This document shows, one piece after another, positions 1-7,118 of a stretch of 47,119 nt of DNA. How positions within the stretch are numbered: the first letter of the stretch is position 1; every line of letters begins with the position of its first letter. The position numbers and the translations under genes are program-made. A model generated the notes under the pieces. The model was given only the letters and a program-made list of their open reading frames with translations, had not been told where the DNA came from and searched no databases. The stretch is from Thermoproteota archaeon (GTDB lineage Archaea; Thermoproteota; Methanomethylicia; Methanomethylicales; B66-G16), in the NCBI GenBank assembly GCA_003649085.1, contig QMQV01000002.1, positions 1 through 47,119 of the forward strand. Direction: 5' to 3'.

Positions 1-121
1 CGACACCTCAGCTATCCTTAGATAATTTAAGTTGTTTAATAATGACTTCTTAGGTTCTTAACGTTTTTAAAGGATTACTTATAAATCCGTATTTTAAATG
101 GGGTATTTTTGGGCTTTAAAT

Positions 122-790
122 TTATAAAGTTTTAACCAGCTGAACTATGAATATTAGAATCCATATTGCTAGTGGGATGAACCTAAGTATTTTAGCTAAT
201 AATGGGTTTTCAGCGAAGTAATCCTCGTAAAGCATGTTAGCGTCAAATGGCCCTCCTAGAAAGGAGTTTATTACTACAAACCAAATGTTCATTGCTGATA
301 ATAAGGCAAGCTCGCTGCTTTTAAAAGCTAGCGAAAGTGTTAGGAAAAGAGCTCCCATTATCAGGTTAATACCTATGCCAGCTGCGTAAAACGGTTTTTT
401 AACTTCTTTAAGCTTTTCTTCTGGAAAAGTGGCTTCAACATAGCCTCCTATTAATGAACCGATGACAATTCCAAAACCTGTGGCTTTAATTCCGTGTACT
501 GCTAGTATTGCTATGTGTGATAGCTCATGCGATATGAAGGCTATTACTATGCCGAGTATTAGGGCTAGTGATTCGCTTGAAGTAAGCGGTAGTTTTTGAG
601 GTGTTAGTGGATAGGGTATAGTGAACGTCGCTAGACAATATGTCACTATAGCAATTGTGACTAAAGGTGCCATATGACCTGCTATTAACGTAGCCCTCTC
701 ATATAGGCGCCATAGCCTAATGTTATGCTGGACAATCTCATATATGGCTTTGGGTATGCTTGTACTTGAGATCTTAAAGGCTTCAGACAA
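122..790 (-). CDS. Site-2-protease-like (M50 family) membrane metalloprotease
   Basis: A 222-residue integral membrane protein predicted to act as an intramembrane zinc metalloprotease. Seen in the sequence: an HELSH (HExxH) zinc motif at residues 88-92 inside a hydrophobic helix, and GGPFDA around 179-184 whose Asp183 fits the third zinc ligand of the M50 family. Five or six hydrophobic segments surround these motifs. There is no PDZ or CBS domain, so this is the minimal archaeal form. Such proteases cut membrane-bound regulators or signal-peptide remnants; the substrate cannot be told from here. It is transcribed away from the ABC permease gene, with about 90 bases between them if the permease starts at 882. 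The family is fairly certain, the biological role unknown. Confidence 0.8.
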   Translation of the reverse strand: MSEAFKISSTSIPKAIYEIVQHNIRLWRLYERATLIAGHMAPLVTIAIVTYCLATFTIPYPLTPQKLPLTSSESLALILGIVIAFISHELSHIAILAVHGIKATGFGIVIGSLIGGYVEATFPEEKLKEVKKPFYAAGIGINLIMGALFLTLSLAFKSSELALLSAMNIWFVVINSFLGGPFDANMLYEDYFAENPLLAKILRFIPLAIWILIFIVQLVKTL

Positions 791-818
791 TTTGATTCAA
801 GTACTTCTGTATTGCAGG

Positions 819-828
819 TATATAAAAG
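819..828 (+). promoter_or_regulatory. TATA box for the ABC permease gene
   Basis: The sequence tatataaaag is a strong archaeal TATA box. A start site about 25 bases downstream falls near 848, which leaves room for the TTG start at 882 and excludes the longer reading frame that opens at 720. Confidence 0.5.
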
Positions 829-881
829 GATATAAGGTGGGTGGCTTGGCGTTTATCTTGGAAAAAAGGGGATGGTTATTT

Positions 882-1886
882 TTGAGCACTGGTAAGGGGT
901 TTTTGAAAGAGCTTTTCTCTAAGAGCTTTCATCCCGGTACTCAGGCGTTAATGTTATTAGCGTTGTCACATCTTAGATATCGGCTTGCTAGATCCGCGTT
1001 TACAGTGATATCTGTTTCTATTGCTGTAGCATCTTTTATTGTGTTGCTTCAAGTTAACTTCCTCTTAGCATTAGTACTCATAGCAGCAGCTACATTGTCT
1101 ACGTTTAATGCATCTTTCTCAATACTCTATGAAAGTCAGGGGCTTTTTGACGCTTTGATAGTTTATGGCGCAAGCCCAATGGATTTGTTCAACTTCTTTG
1201 CCTTGGACATGTCGATATTAAGCTTCTTGGGTTTTATTGTAGGGACCATGGCTTCAGCTTTAGTTGCACCAATTTACGTTTCTGGCGTTAAAGTATTTCA
1301 TGCGCTGCTTTTAGCTTTAGGCTTAGGTTTAGCTTCGTGCATCTACCCGTCTATTAGGGGGTTTAAGTACGGCTTAGTTAAGAGAAGAGCGTGGAGCGAG
1401 GTCGGCGGTGTTGAGAGCTTAATTATGGTTAATGCGAAGGAGTTTGATGACCTCGTAGACTACGTTACTCGGAAGATTAACGAGAGAGGAGATATGGTGC
1501 TTTTAAGATATGATAAGAAGGCTACCACAACTGATGAAGGTATTTTAAAGGAGTATGTAGCTAAAGTTCGCTATATTGGTAGAGCAGCTGCTGAGTATTC
1601 GCTTATGGGAGATCCTAAGGTTGTCTTCGCCCATGATAGTAGCTTACCTTTGTTTGAGGTTAAGATCGAGGCGAGCTTTAAGGATGAAACGAGCAGGGGT
1701 TTTGTATCAATATCTGCTAAGCTGTTATCTGGATCTGTTATAGGGGAGCGGATGACAGGTCACGGGGCTTTAATCTTCACTGGTGAAAAGAGCGTACTAG
1801 CGCGTAACATGGCTTATAAGATTCAGTCTTTTGCTGTCGAGTGGAGAGCTAGAAGCTCTGGCGCTAGAGCGTTGAAGTCAGCTTGA
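882..1886 (+). CDS. FtsX/MacB-like ABC transporter permease with a C-terminal soluble domain
   Basis: About 334 residues. The open frame reaches back to 720, but that part overlaps the divergent protease gene and precedes the TATA box. I chose TTG 882, which has ggggatgg seven bases upstream. The first half has four hydrophobic helices with an FtsX-like core (YGASPMDLFNFF, then a Gly-rich helix and a last helix ending at a KYGLVKRR positive patch). The second half, about 165 residues, is soluble and unrecognised, and by the positive-inside rule lies in the cytoplasm. MacB-type permeases normally carry a large outside domain between helices 1 and 2; here those helices follow one another directly. 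The convergent ABC ATPase overlapping its last bases is the likely partner. The substrate is unknown. Confidence 0.6.
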   Translation: MSTGKGFLKELFSKSFHPGTQALMLLALSHLRYRLARSAFTVISVSIAVASFIVLLQVNFLLALVLIAAATLSTFNASFSILYESQGLFDALIVYGASPMDLFNFFALDMSILSFLGFIVGTMASALVAPIYVSGVKVFHALLLALGLGLASCIYPSIRGFKYGLVKRRAWSEVGGVESLIMVNAKEFDDLVDYVTRKINERGDMVLLRYDKKATTTDEGILKEYVAKVRYIGRAAAEYSLMGDPKVVFAHDSSLPLFEVKIEASFKDETSRGFVSISAKLLSGSVIGERMTGHGALIFTGEKSVLARNMAYKIQSFAVEWRARSSGARALKSA

Positions 1887-2525
1887 TTTAGGTATTAGCC
1901 TTCCACCCTTCATGTAGTAGGCGCGGCTAGCTATCGCGAAAACCTTTTCATCTAGCGTAGCTACAACCATTGTGGCTTTAGTTTTCTCATTATGCTCCTT
2001 TAAGAGGTCAAGCACCATGTTAGCCGTGTCTTCGTCTAAGTGTGTTGTCGGCTCGTCCAATATTAGTATTGGGGGTTCGCCTATCAAAGCTCTAGCTAGA
2101 GATGCTCTTTCAGCTTCTCCACCGCTTACTTCATTTGGCTTTCTGTGAACTTTGTCTCCTAAGCCAAGTCTAGTGAGGAGGTTTTTAGCTGCTTCTTCGG
2201 CTTTCGTTAGGGGATAGCCTGCTAGCAATAGTGGTAAAGCGACATTGTGTAAAAGCGTTAAACTAGGTATGAGTAGAGCTTCTTGTGGCTTAAAGCCTAT
2301 CTTACGCCTTCTAAACCATGCCACCTCAAAGGCACTAAGCTTGGTTATGTCTAGACCATCTATTATGACTTTGCCTGATGTGGGGGTTTCTAGTCCACTA
2401 ATTATCCTTAGCAATGTGGTTTTGCCAGCACCTGAAGGACCTGTTATGGCTATGAGATCTCCTTTATAAACTTCTAAAGAAATAGAGCTTAACGCCTTAA
2501 CTTCAACCACACCACTTTTATACAC
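1878..2525 (-). CDS. ABC transporter ATPase (LolD/MacB type)
   Basis: Cytoplasmic ATPase of a LolD/MacB-like exporter. Motifs: Walker A GPSGAGKTT (about residues 29-37), Q-loop region KPQE, signature VSGGE, Walker B LILDEPT followed by HLDEDT. It overlaps the convergent permease gene by nine bases. The only ordinary start in frame is GTG at 2525, giving a protein that begins MYKSGVVEVK. Family members usually begin about eight residues earlier with a beta strand, and the frame upstream does encode just that (ILVENVSKV), but reaches a stop with only ATA (2558) or ATT (2549) as possible starts. So either a rare start codon is used, the strand is missing, or the assembly has an error. Confidence 0.88.
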   Translation of the reverse strand: MYKSGVVEVKALSSISLEVYKGDLIAITGPSGAGKTTLLRIISGLETPTSGKVIIDGLDITKLSAFEVAWFRRRKIGFKPQEALLIPSLTLLHNVALPLLLAGYPLTKAEEAAKNLLTRLGLGDKVHRKPNEVSGGEAERASLARALIGEPPILILDEPTTHLDEDTANMVLDLLKEHNEKTKATMVVATLDEKVFAIASRAYYMKGGRLIPKSS

Positions 2526-2653
2526 CTTACTAACGTTTTCAACTAGAATGCTTAATATGGGGGCTTCGCCCGTTGCTTATCGCCTCTAAGCTTAAATTCT
2601 ACGTAGCTTTAAGCTCGCAAGTTTAAAGCCTTTATCTTACCTACAGGCTTTAT

Positions 2654-2670
2654 CTGGATAAGTTGTCCAG
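2654..2670. promoter_or_regulatory. 17-base near-palindrome, possible operator
   Basis: CTGGATAAGTTGTCCAG reads the same on both strands except at one arm pair and the centre. It sits directly before an A/T-rich TATA-like stretch (2671-2680) in the gap upstream of the methyltransferase gene. A regulator site is an inference. The rest of the 2526-2787 gap shows no gene. Confidence 0.35.
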
Positions 2671-2738
2671 GTTTAAAAATAGCTGTAAGCTGCGCTTTAG
2701 TTTACAAATTTAATTTCAGCCCCCTATGGATGTAGTTA

Positions 2739-2750
2739 AAAGTTTTTAAT
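2739..2750 (+). promoter_or_regulatory. Proximal TATA-like element for the methyltransferase operon
   Basis: The run aaagtttttaat lies about 25 bases before a likely start site near 2770. The ggtga ribosome binding site at 2777-2781 then leads to TTG 2788. Confidence 0.35.
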
Positions 2751-2787
2751 AGGAGTATACGTTAAGAAAACTGTTAGGTGAAGGGGT

Positions 2788-3858
2788 TTGTCGGCTGAAG
2801 AGCTTCCAAAGGATGAGATGACATCTTATGATAGGCTGATGACAGCTTTTGAACTGAAAAAACCTGATCGTGTGCCTGTTACACCATTTAATAGGGAATG
2901 GTGTCTTAGACAGCTTGGCTTTAAGTTCATTGACGGGCTAATGAACCCGGAGCTTTACGCCTATAGCCAAGTATGGTGCATTAAGAAGTTTGGCTATGAC
3001 ATGGTTTTAGACATGCTAGCTGTTCACGCGGAGTCCGAAGCTATGGGTAGTAAGCTCCACATCCCCGAGGATGCCCCACCATCAGTTGCTGTCCCAGCGG
3101 TACGTGACTATAAGACAGATTTGCCTAAGCTTAGGATTCCAAATCCATGGAGGGATGGAAGGCTACCGTTAATTCTCAGAGGGACTCAAATCATGAAGGC
3201 TATTTGTAAGAAGATGGATATCCCGGTAATGGGCTATGTGCAAGCAGTGTTTAGGCACACGTGCATGTTGAGGGGCACGGAAGCTGCAATGTTAGATATT
3301 AAGAAGAGACCTGATGAGCTTAAAGAGCTTATGGAAATTGCCTTAGAGAGCTTAATTGTTTACGCCAATGCAGTTGTCGAAGCCGGTGCTGACATAATAT
3401 GGGTTTCAGATCCAGTATCTTCAGGTGACATGTTGTCTAGAAAGCATTTCGAGGAGTTTGTACACCCATACTTGAGGAAGGAGATAAAGGAAATTCGTAG
3501 AACGGGAGTTAAGGTCTTCTTACACATATGTGGCAACGTCAACGATAGAATTGACTTAATGGCTGAAGCAGGTCCACACGCTATAAGCGTCGATGAGAAA
3601 GTTGACTTAGCTAGAGCTAAGAAGCTTATCGGTCATAAGGTATGCTTAATGGGTAATGTGAGCCCTGGAAAGACGTTGCTTTTTGGTAAGCCTAGCGACG
3701 TTGAAGCAGAGGCTAAGAAGGCTATTGACGATGCTGCCGCAGGCGGAGGATTTGTATTAGCTTCAGGTTGTCTAACACCTGCTGGTATGCCAGCTGAAAA
3801 CGTTGAAGCTCTGGTTAGAGTTGCTAAAACTTATGGTAGATATGATCACATAAAGTAA
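2788..3858 (+). CDS. MtaA/MtbA-type methylcobamide methyltransferase (URO-D superfamily)
   Basis: 356 residues of the uroporphyrinogen decarboxylase fold, in the branch that moves methyl groups from a methylated corrinoid protein to a thiol or pterin. The zinc motif of methylcobamide:coenzyme M methyltransferases is present: His246-x-Cys248 (HICGN) with Cys328 in the late SGC motif. True URO-D lacks this trio, so haem synthesis is unlikely. TTG 2788 is set by ggtga at 2777. The next gene, 16 bases downstream, encodes the corrinoid protein, so the two form an operon. The acceptor could be coenzyme M in a methylotrophic methanogen, or a folate/methanopterin in a non-methanogen; the sequence does not decide. 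No substrate-specific methyltransferase (MtaB, MtmB, MtbB, MttB) lies in the window. Confidence 0.85.
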   Translation: MSAEELPKDEMTSYDRLMTAFELKKPDRVPVTPFNREWCLRQLGFKFIDGLMNPELYAYSQVWCIKKFGYDMVLDMLAVHAESEAMGSKLHIPEDAPPSVAVPAVRDYKTDLPKLRIPNPWRDGRLPLILRGTQIMKAICKKMDIPVMGYVQAVFRHTCMLRGTEAAMLDIKKRPDELKELMEIALESLIVYANAVVEAGADIIWVSDPVSSGDMLSRKHFEEFVHPYLRKEIKEIRRTGVKVFLHICGNVNDRIDLMAEAGPHAISVDEKVDLARAKKLIGHKVCLMGNVSPGKTLLFGKPSDVEAEAKKAIDDAAAGGGFVLASGCLTPAGMPAENVEALVRVAKTYGRYDHIK

Positions 3859-3874
3859 GAAGTAAGAGGTGGCT

Positions 3875-4540
3875 ATGGTGTCTAGCAAGGAGGAGATTTT
3901 AAAGAAGTTAGCTGATGCAGTCGTTGAGGGAGATGAAGATAAGTGCAGGCAATACGCTGAGGAAGCTTTGAAGGCGGGCATTGACGCTTACGAGGCTATT
4001 ATGAGTGGATGCGCGGAGGGCATGAAAATTGTGAGCCATAAGTATGAAACAGGGGAGATGTACGTTCCTGAGATTTTGCTGTCAGCGCAGGCGATGTACG
4101 CTGCCATTGAGGTGCTTAAACCGCACATAAAGGTCGATAAGTCCAGGGTAACAGGCACCGTAGTCCTAGGCGTTGTGGAAGGGGATATTCACGACATCGG
4201 CAAGAACCTAGTTAAGATAATGCTTGATGCTGCGGGCTTCAAGGTGGTAGATCTAGGTAGAGATGTGCCTTTACCAAAGTTTGTCGAAGCCATCAAGGAG
4301 CATAATGCAGACGTTTTAGGAATGTCGGCGTTGATGACTACGACTATGGTCAACATGCCTAAAGTCATTGAGCTGTTAAAGCAGGCAGGACTAAGAGACA
4401 AGGTTGGAGTAATCATAGGTGGAGCCCCTACGAGCATGGAATTTGCTAAGCAGATAGGTGCAGATACTTGGGCTAAGGACGCTTCGGCAGCTGTTCCTGA
4501 AGTTGTCAGGCTAATAACTGAAAAGCGAAAAGCGGCTTAA
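3875..4540 (+). CDS. Corrinoid (methyl-carrier) protein, MtbC/MttC family
   Basis: About 221 residues with the two domains of methanogen corrinoid proteins. The N-terminal helical cap spans about residues 5-85. The Rossmann-like B12 domain follows, with EGDIHDIGKNL (DxHxxG, where His is the lower cobalt ligand), then MSALMTTTM and GGAPTSMEFA loops that hold the cofactor tail. It carries the methyl group to the enzyme encoded just upstream. The frame opens at GTG 3869, but gaggtg at 3866-3871 favours ATG 3875 or GTG 3878. Which methylated substrate loads it is unknown. The closest families are methylamine corrinoid proteins, but sequence by eye cannot assign mono-, di- or trimethylamine, methanol or methoxyaryl use. 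Confidence 0.88.
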   Translation: MVSSKEEILKKLADAVVEGDEDKCRQYAEEALKAGIDAYEAIMSGCAEGMKIVSHKYETGEMYVPEILLSAQAMYAAIEVLKPHIKVDKSRVTGTVVLGVVEGDIHDIGKNLVKIMLDAAGFKVVDLGRDVPLPKFVEAIKEHNADVLGMSALMTTTMVNMPKVIELLKQAGLRDKVGVIIGGAPTSMEFAKQIGADTWAKDASAAVPEVVRLITEKRKAA

Positions 4541-4561
4541 GAACGGACCTCCTTTTACCTT

Positions 4562-4570
4562 AACATTTTT
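4562..4570 (+). terminator. Candidate oligo-T terminator after the corrinoid gene
   Basis: A T6 run (acattttttaa) lies about 25 bases after the corrinoid stop. Archaeal termination often uses such T tracts. There is no strong hairpin. Confidence 0.3.
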
Positions 4571-4587
4571 TAAGCAAGGAAATAATC

Positions 4588-4597
4588 CTATTTATAT
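4588..4597 (+). promoter_or_regulatory. TATA box for the LarE-like gene
   Basis: The sequence tatttatatc lies about 35-40 bases before TTG 4630. It predicts a very short leader, which fits the lack of a clear ribosome binding site there. Confidence 0.45.
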
Positions 4598-4629
4598 CCG
4601 TATTCTCGCCTTATAGTTCTCGGATACAT

Positions 4630-5427
4630 TTGAAGGATCTTTCCTCTCTTTCGTCTTGGCTTAGAAGACATTGTGATAAAGTAGCTGTAGCTTTTTCTGG
4701 AGGAGTTGATAGCACATTACTCGCATACGTAGCTAATACCGTGTTAGATGAAGTTTTAGCGGTAACAGTGCGAACTGAAGTACACCATCCTTGGGAAATT
4801 GAGGATGCGAAGAGAGTAGCAAGGAGAATAGGGTTTAGACATGAAGTTTTAAGCTTAAAGCTGCTCAATGAAAAGAACTTTGTGAAAAACGATTCATTAA
4901 GGTGTTATTATTGTAAGAAGCTAATGATGAAAAAAGTGAAGGAGTATGTTGGAGATAAGGGCTTTGAAGTGATAGTTGATGGCACAAACGCAGATGATAT
5001 GCGTTTAGAACGGCCTGGAATCCGTGCTTTAAAGGAGGAGGGTGTTCTAAGCCCACTAGCTGAGCTTGGCTTTACAAAGGTGGATATTAGGAAGCTTGCA
5101 CAATCTCTAGGTCTCCCTAATTGGAATAAAGCTCCTGAAACGTGTTTAGCTACGAGAATTCCTGAAGGCACAAAGATTACGTTGAAAAGGCTTAAGAGAA
5201 TTTTGAAAGCCGAGGCAACTGTTAAGGAGGTTATGCAGTTAAAACTCTTGAGAGTACGTGATTTAGGCGATGTTGCTAAAATAGAAGTTTTGAAAGAGGA
5301 TTTCGATAAATTTGCTAATGTAAGTCTTGTTGAAGAAGTTGTTTCAAGGCTTAAAGCTCTCGGCTTTAAGCACGTGTTCCTAGACTTATCTGGATATAGG
5401 GGATATACCTCGTTGCCTATTTATTAG
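4630..5427 (+). CDS. larE: LarE-type ATP-dependent sulfur transferase (PP-loop)
   Basis: 265 residues. An N-terminal PP-loop ATPase (AFSGGVDSTLL, about 19-29) is followed by the LarE signatures RCYYCK, DGTNADD, RPG, SPLAELG and ETCLATRIP. LarE adenylates the pyridinium dinucleotide precursor of the nickel-pincer cofactor and inserts sulfur. Three conserved cysteines are visible (two in RCYYC, one in ETCLATR). In some bacterial and archaeal LarE proteins this trio binds a [4Fe-4S] cluster that relays sulfur, instead of the enzyme sacrificing one cysteine, so this copy is likely catalytic. No larA, larB or larC lies nearby, so the true sulfur acceptor could differ. Its 3' end overlaps the convergent regulator gene by 42 bases. 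Confidence 0.8.
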   Translation: MKDLSSLSSWLRRHCDKVAVAFSGGVDSTLLAYVANTVLDEVLAVTVRTEVHHPWEIEDAKRVARRIGFRHEVLSLKLLNEKNFVKNDSLRCYYCKKLMMKKVKEYVGDKGFEVIVDGTNADDMRLERPGIRALKEEGVLSPLAELGFTKVDIRKLAQSLGLPNWNKAPETCLATRIPEGTKITLKRLKRILKAEATVKEVMQLKLLRVRDLGDVAKIEVLKEDFDKFANVSLVEEVVSRLKALGFKHVFLDLSGYRGYTSLPIY

Positions 5428-5742
5428 CAAGACACGTTGTTCAGCCCTATTTTCACATGGAGATTTATTTGAAAATGCGTAGATCTTAATCCTTAGGTCT
5501 TTGAAGTTAGGTATCTCCTTTATGAGCTCGCATTGTCTCAAGATTTTGATAGCATTTTTAACTGTACGAGGCGATAAGCCTGTTTTCTCAATTAAGCCTT
5601 TTTGAGTTAGTGGTCCCGAGTCTTTTAAGGTTGATAAAACTAGTTTTGCTGATGGAGGGAGTTTAAGTTCACAGCAGTCTATTCGCAGCTTTAACCACCA
5701 CGAAAACCCTTTAGCGTTGTGAATATAAACCTTTCCTTTCAC
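5386..5742 (-). CDS. Winged-helix transcriptional regulator
   Basis: 118 residues. Residues about 28-90 form a MarR/ArsR-like winged helix: a first helix around LPPSAKLVLSTL, a recognition helix around SPRTVKNAIKIL, and a wing around KDLRIKIY. The C-terminal 25 residues are basic and lie in the part that overlaps the convergent larE gene, so that tail may be poorly conserved. GTG 5742 starts 15 bases after the upstream surface-protein gene on the same strand, so the two are probably one operon. Its target is unknown; regulation of the operon itself or of the divergent membrane winged-helix gene is a natural guess. Confidence 0.7.
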   Translation of the reverse strand: MKGKVYIHNAKGFSWWLKLRIDCCELKLPPSAKLVLSTLKDSGPLTQKGLIEKTGLSPRTVKNAIKILRQCELIKEIPNFKDLRIKIYAFSNKSPCENRAEQRVLLINRQRGISPISR

Positions 5743-5757
5743 AGCACACTTAAAAAG

Positions 5758-6516
5758 TTAATGATGCCTTCTTAGCAGTAACCCGACGAATAAGGCAGCC
5801 ACAGCGGCTATGGCGATGAGAGAACCTGTCTTTATAGCTAAGTAGGTTGGGGAGTACGTCCTTAAACCGAATTCGTGAATCACTTCGCTGGTGAGAAGTT
5901 CAGCTTGACCTACTTCTCCTAATGTTAAAGTTACGACTTCGTCACCCGGCATAACCAGTTTTTGCGAAGAAAGTAGATTTTGTTTTGACGCTATTACGAA
6001 CATAGGGGTCATCTGCCTCGGTACCTTAGCTACGCCTTCCTCTCCAACAACGATTGTCTCTTCATGAGCATCTACTAGAGATTTTATAGTAATGACTGCG
6101 TCTTCGGCTGGTGAGCCGTTTGAGTAGAACACCTTTATTGTAAGCTCAGATGGAGCTGGTATAGAAACTTCTTCTTTAGCTGCTGGTGTGTAAGCAAGGA
6201 AGGTTGGGATGGTTAAGTCTACTTTGACCTGCTTACTTTCTGTCAACTCCACTTGAATAAAACTGGACATTGGCTTAACTTCTGGGCGCACAACTTTAAC
6301 AAAAACTACGTAGCTTCCTGGAGGTAGCTTAAAGCTGGCTTGCGAAACCTGGGTTTTCAACAATGCGAATACCTCACGCGTGCTAAGGTCTACTACGTAG
6401 TATTCGTATTGTGCAGCTTCAAGTTTTGGCTCTACGTCGACTGATAAAGTTAGTAGCTGCTGGTTAAACGCTACTATCATTAGCGAAGCTAATAGCATAG
6501 CTGTTAAGATCTTCAT
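5758..6516 (-). CDS. Surface-anchored protein with carboxypeptidase-regulatory/Ig-like repeats
   Basis: 252 residues. Visible parts: a signal peptide (about 1-18), two beta-rich modules (about 30-105, with the LPPGSYVVFVKV turn typical of carboxypeptidase-regulatory folds, and about 120-200 with SNGSPAEDAVITIK), and one C-terminal membrane helix (about 227-246) ending in RRHH. The protein should sit outside the cell, held by its last helix. The fold suggests binding or structure rather than catalysis. It heads an operon with a winged-helix regulator and is divergent from a second winged-helix gene with membrane helices. I do not recognise a named family. Confidence 0.6.
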   Translation of the reverse strand: MKILTAMLLASLMIVAFNQQLLTLSVDVEPKLEAAQYEYYVVDLSTREVFALLKTQVSQASFKLPPGSYVVFVKVVRPEVKPMSSFIQVELTESKQVKVDLTIPTFLAYTPAAKEEVSIPAPSELTIKVFYSNGSPAEDAVITIKSLVDAHEETIVVGEEGVAKVPRQMTPMFVIASKQNLLSSQKLVMPGDEVVTLTLGEVGQAELLTSEVIHEFGLRTYSPTYLAIKTGSLIAIAAVAALFVGLLLRRHH

Positions 6517-6575
6517 TGTTTTTCTGAGGAAAATCTAGTTTTAGGCTGCTTTTTACCCCTACTGTTTAGACCGAG

Positions 6576-6594
6576 TGTTCTAAAGTTTCGAACA
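6576..6594. promoter_or_regulatory. Inverted repeat TGTTC-N9-GAACA between divergent genes
   Basis: Perfect five-base arms flank a nine-base spacer, ending nine bases before the plus-strand TATA box (6603-6610, ataaatat). The position suits a dimeric winged-helix protein controlling one or both divergent genes. This is inference. Confidence 0.35.
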
Positions 6595-6602
6595 GCTAGT
6601 GG

Positions 6603-6610
6603 ATAAATAT
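6603..6610 (+). promoter_or_regulatory. TATA box for the membrane winged-helix gene
   Basis: The sequence ataaatat lies about 40 bases before the start at 6645/6648 and predicts a leader of about 15 bases. Confidence 0.45.
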
Positions 6611-6647
6611 CTCCTTTGAAGTGATAGCTTTTCTTAGGTAACACTTG

Positions 6648-7118
6648 ATGGGAGATGGTTTGGAAGACAGGCTTTTAGCTGAGCTTAAGGGCACTACGCT
6701 TCGCGTCTACTTACTGCTAGCTAGTAGAGGCGAGGTTTCACCAAGAGAGGTTCAAAGGGCTTTACGCATGAAAAGCCCTAGTACCGCCTTTTATCACCTC
6801 GACAAGCTTGTAAACTTGGGTATAGCAGAGAAGCTTCCAGGCGGCGTTTACGTGATCTCTAAGAGGGTTTCAATTGGTCCGTTAGCGCTTTACGCCAATA
6901 TCCTAGGGCTTCAAATACCTAGGCTAGTGCCTTACGCGATTTTCTTCACCATATTGTGTACTGGCTTTTTGCTGTTTTTCCAGCCTCCAATCGGCTACTT
7001 AGCTTCACTTGTAGCGGGTTTATCTGCTGCTATTTTCTGGGTTGAAAGCTTGTTGATCATGAGAAGTCATCGAATGCTTCTTTCAAGTAAGCGTGAAGCT
7101 AGCGTTAGCTCTCGATAG
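6648..7118 (+). CDS. Winged-helix protein with two membrane helices
   Basis: 156 residues from ATG 6648 (TTG 6645 is also possible; aggta lies nine bases upstream). Residues about 12-75 are an ArsR-like winged helix (SPREVQRALRMKSPSTAFYHL is helix-turn-helix, with a short wing at GGVYVIS). Two hydrophobic helices follow (about 90-110 and 115-140) with a basic C-terminus inside the cell. Membrane-tethered winged-helix proteins of this shape occur in many archaea, often beside surface-protein genes, and may sense envelope state. The divergent surface-protein gene fits that. Its last 14 bases overlap the convergent UPF0282 gene. Confidence 0.7.
   Translation: MGDGLEDRLLAELKGTTLRVYLLLASRGEVSPREVQRALRMKSPSTAFYHLDKLVNLGIAEKLPGGVYVISKRVSIGPLALYANILGLQIPRLVPYAIFFTILCTGFLLFFQPPIGYLASLVAGLSAAIFWVESLLIMRSHRMLLSSKREASVSSR

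Noticed and set aside
1..121. Gene fragment at the left edge
   Set aside because: A/T-rich, stops in all frames that I followed; only a TATA-like acttataaat near 75-84, with no gene to attach it to.
720..881. N-terminal extension of the ABC permease reading frame
   Set aside because: It overlaps the divergent protease gene and lies upstream of the TATA box at 819-828; a TTG with a ribosome site follows at 882.
2245..2469. Plus-strand frame inside the ABC ATPase gene
   Set aside because: It is a shadow of a gene with complete ATPase motifs; no family likeness and no ribosome site.
2788..3858. Uroporphyrinogen decarboxylase (haem synthesis)
   Set aside because: The His-x-Cys...Cys zinc motif and the adjacent corrinoid gene place it among methylcobamide methyltransferases.
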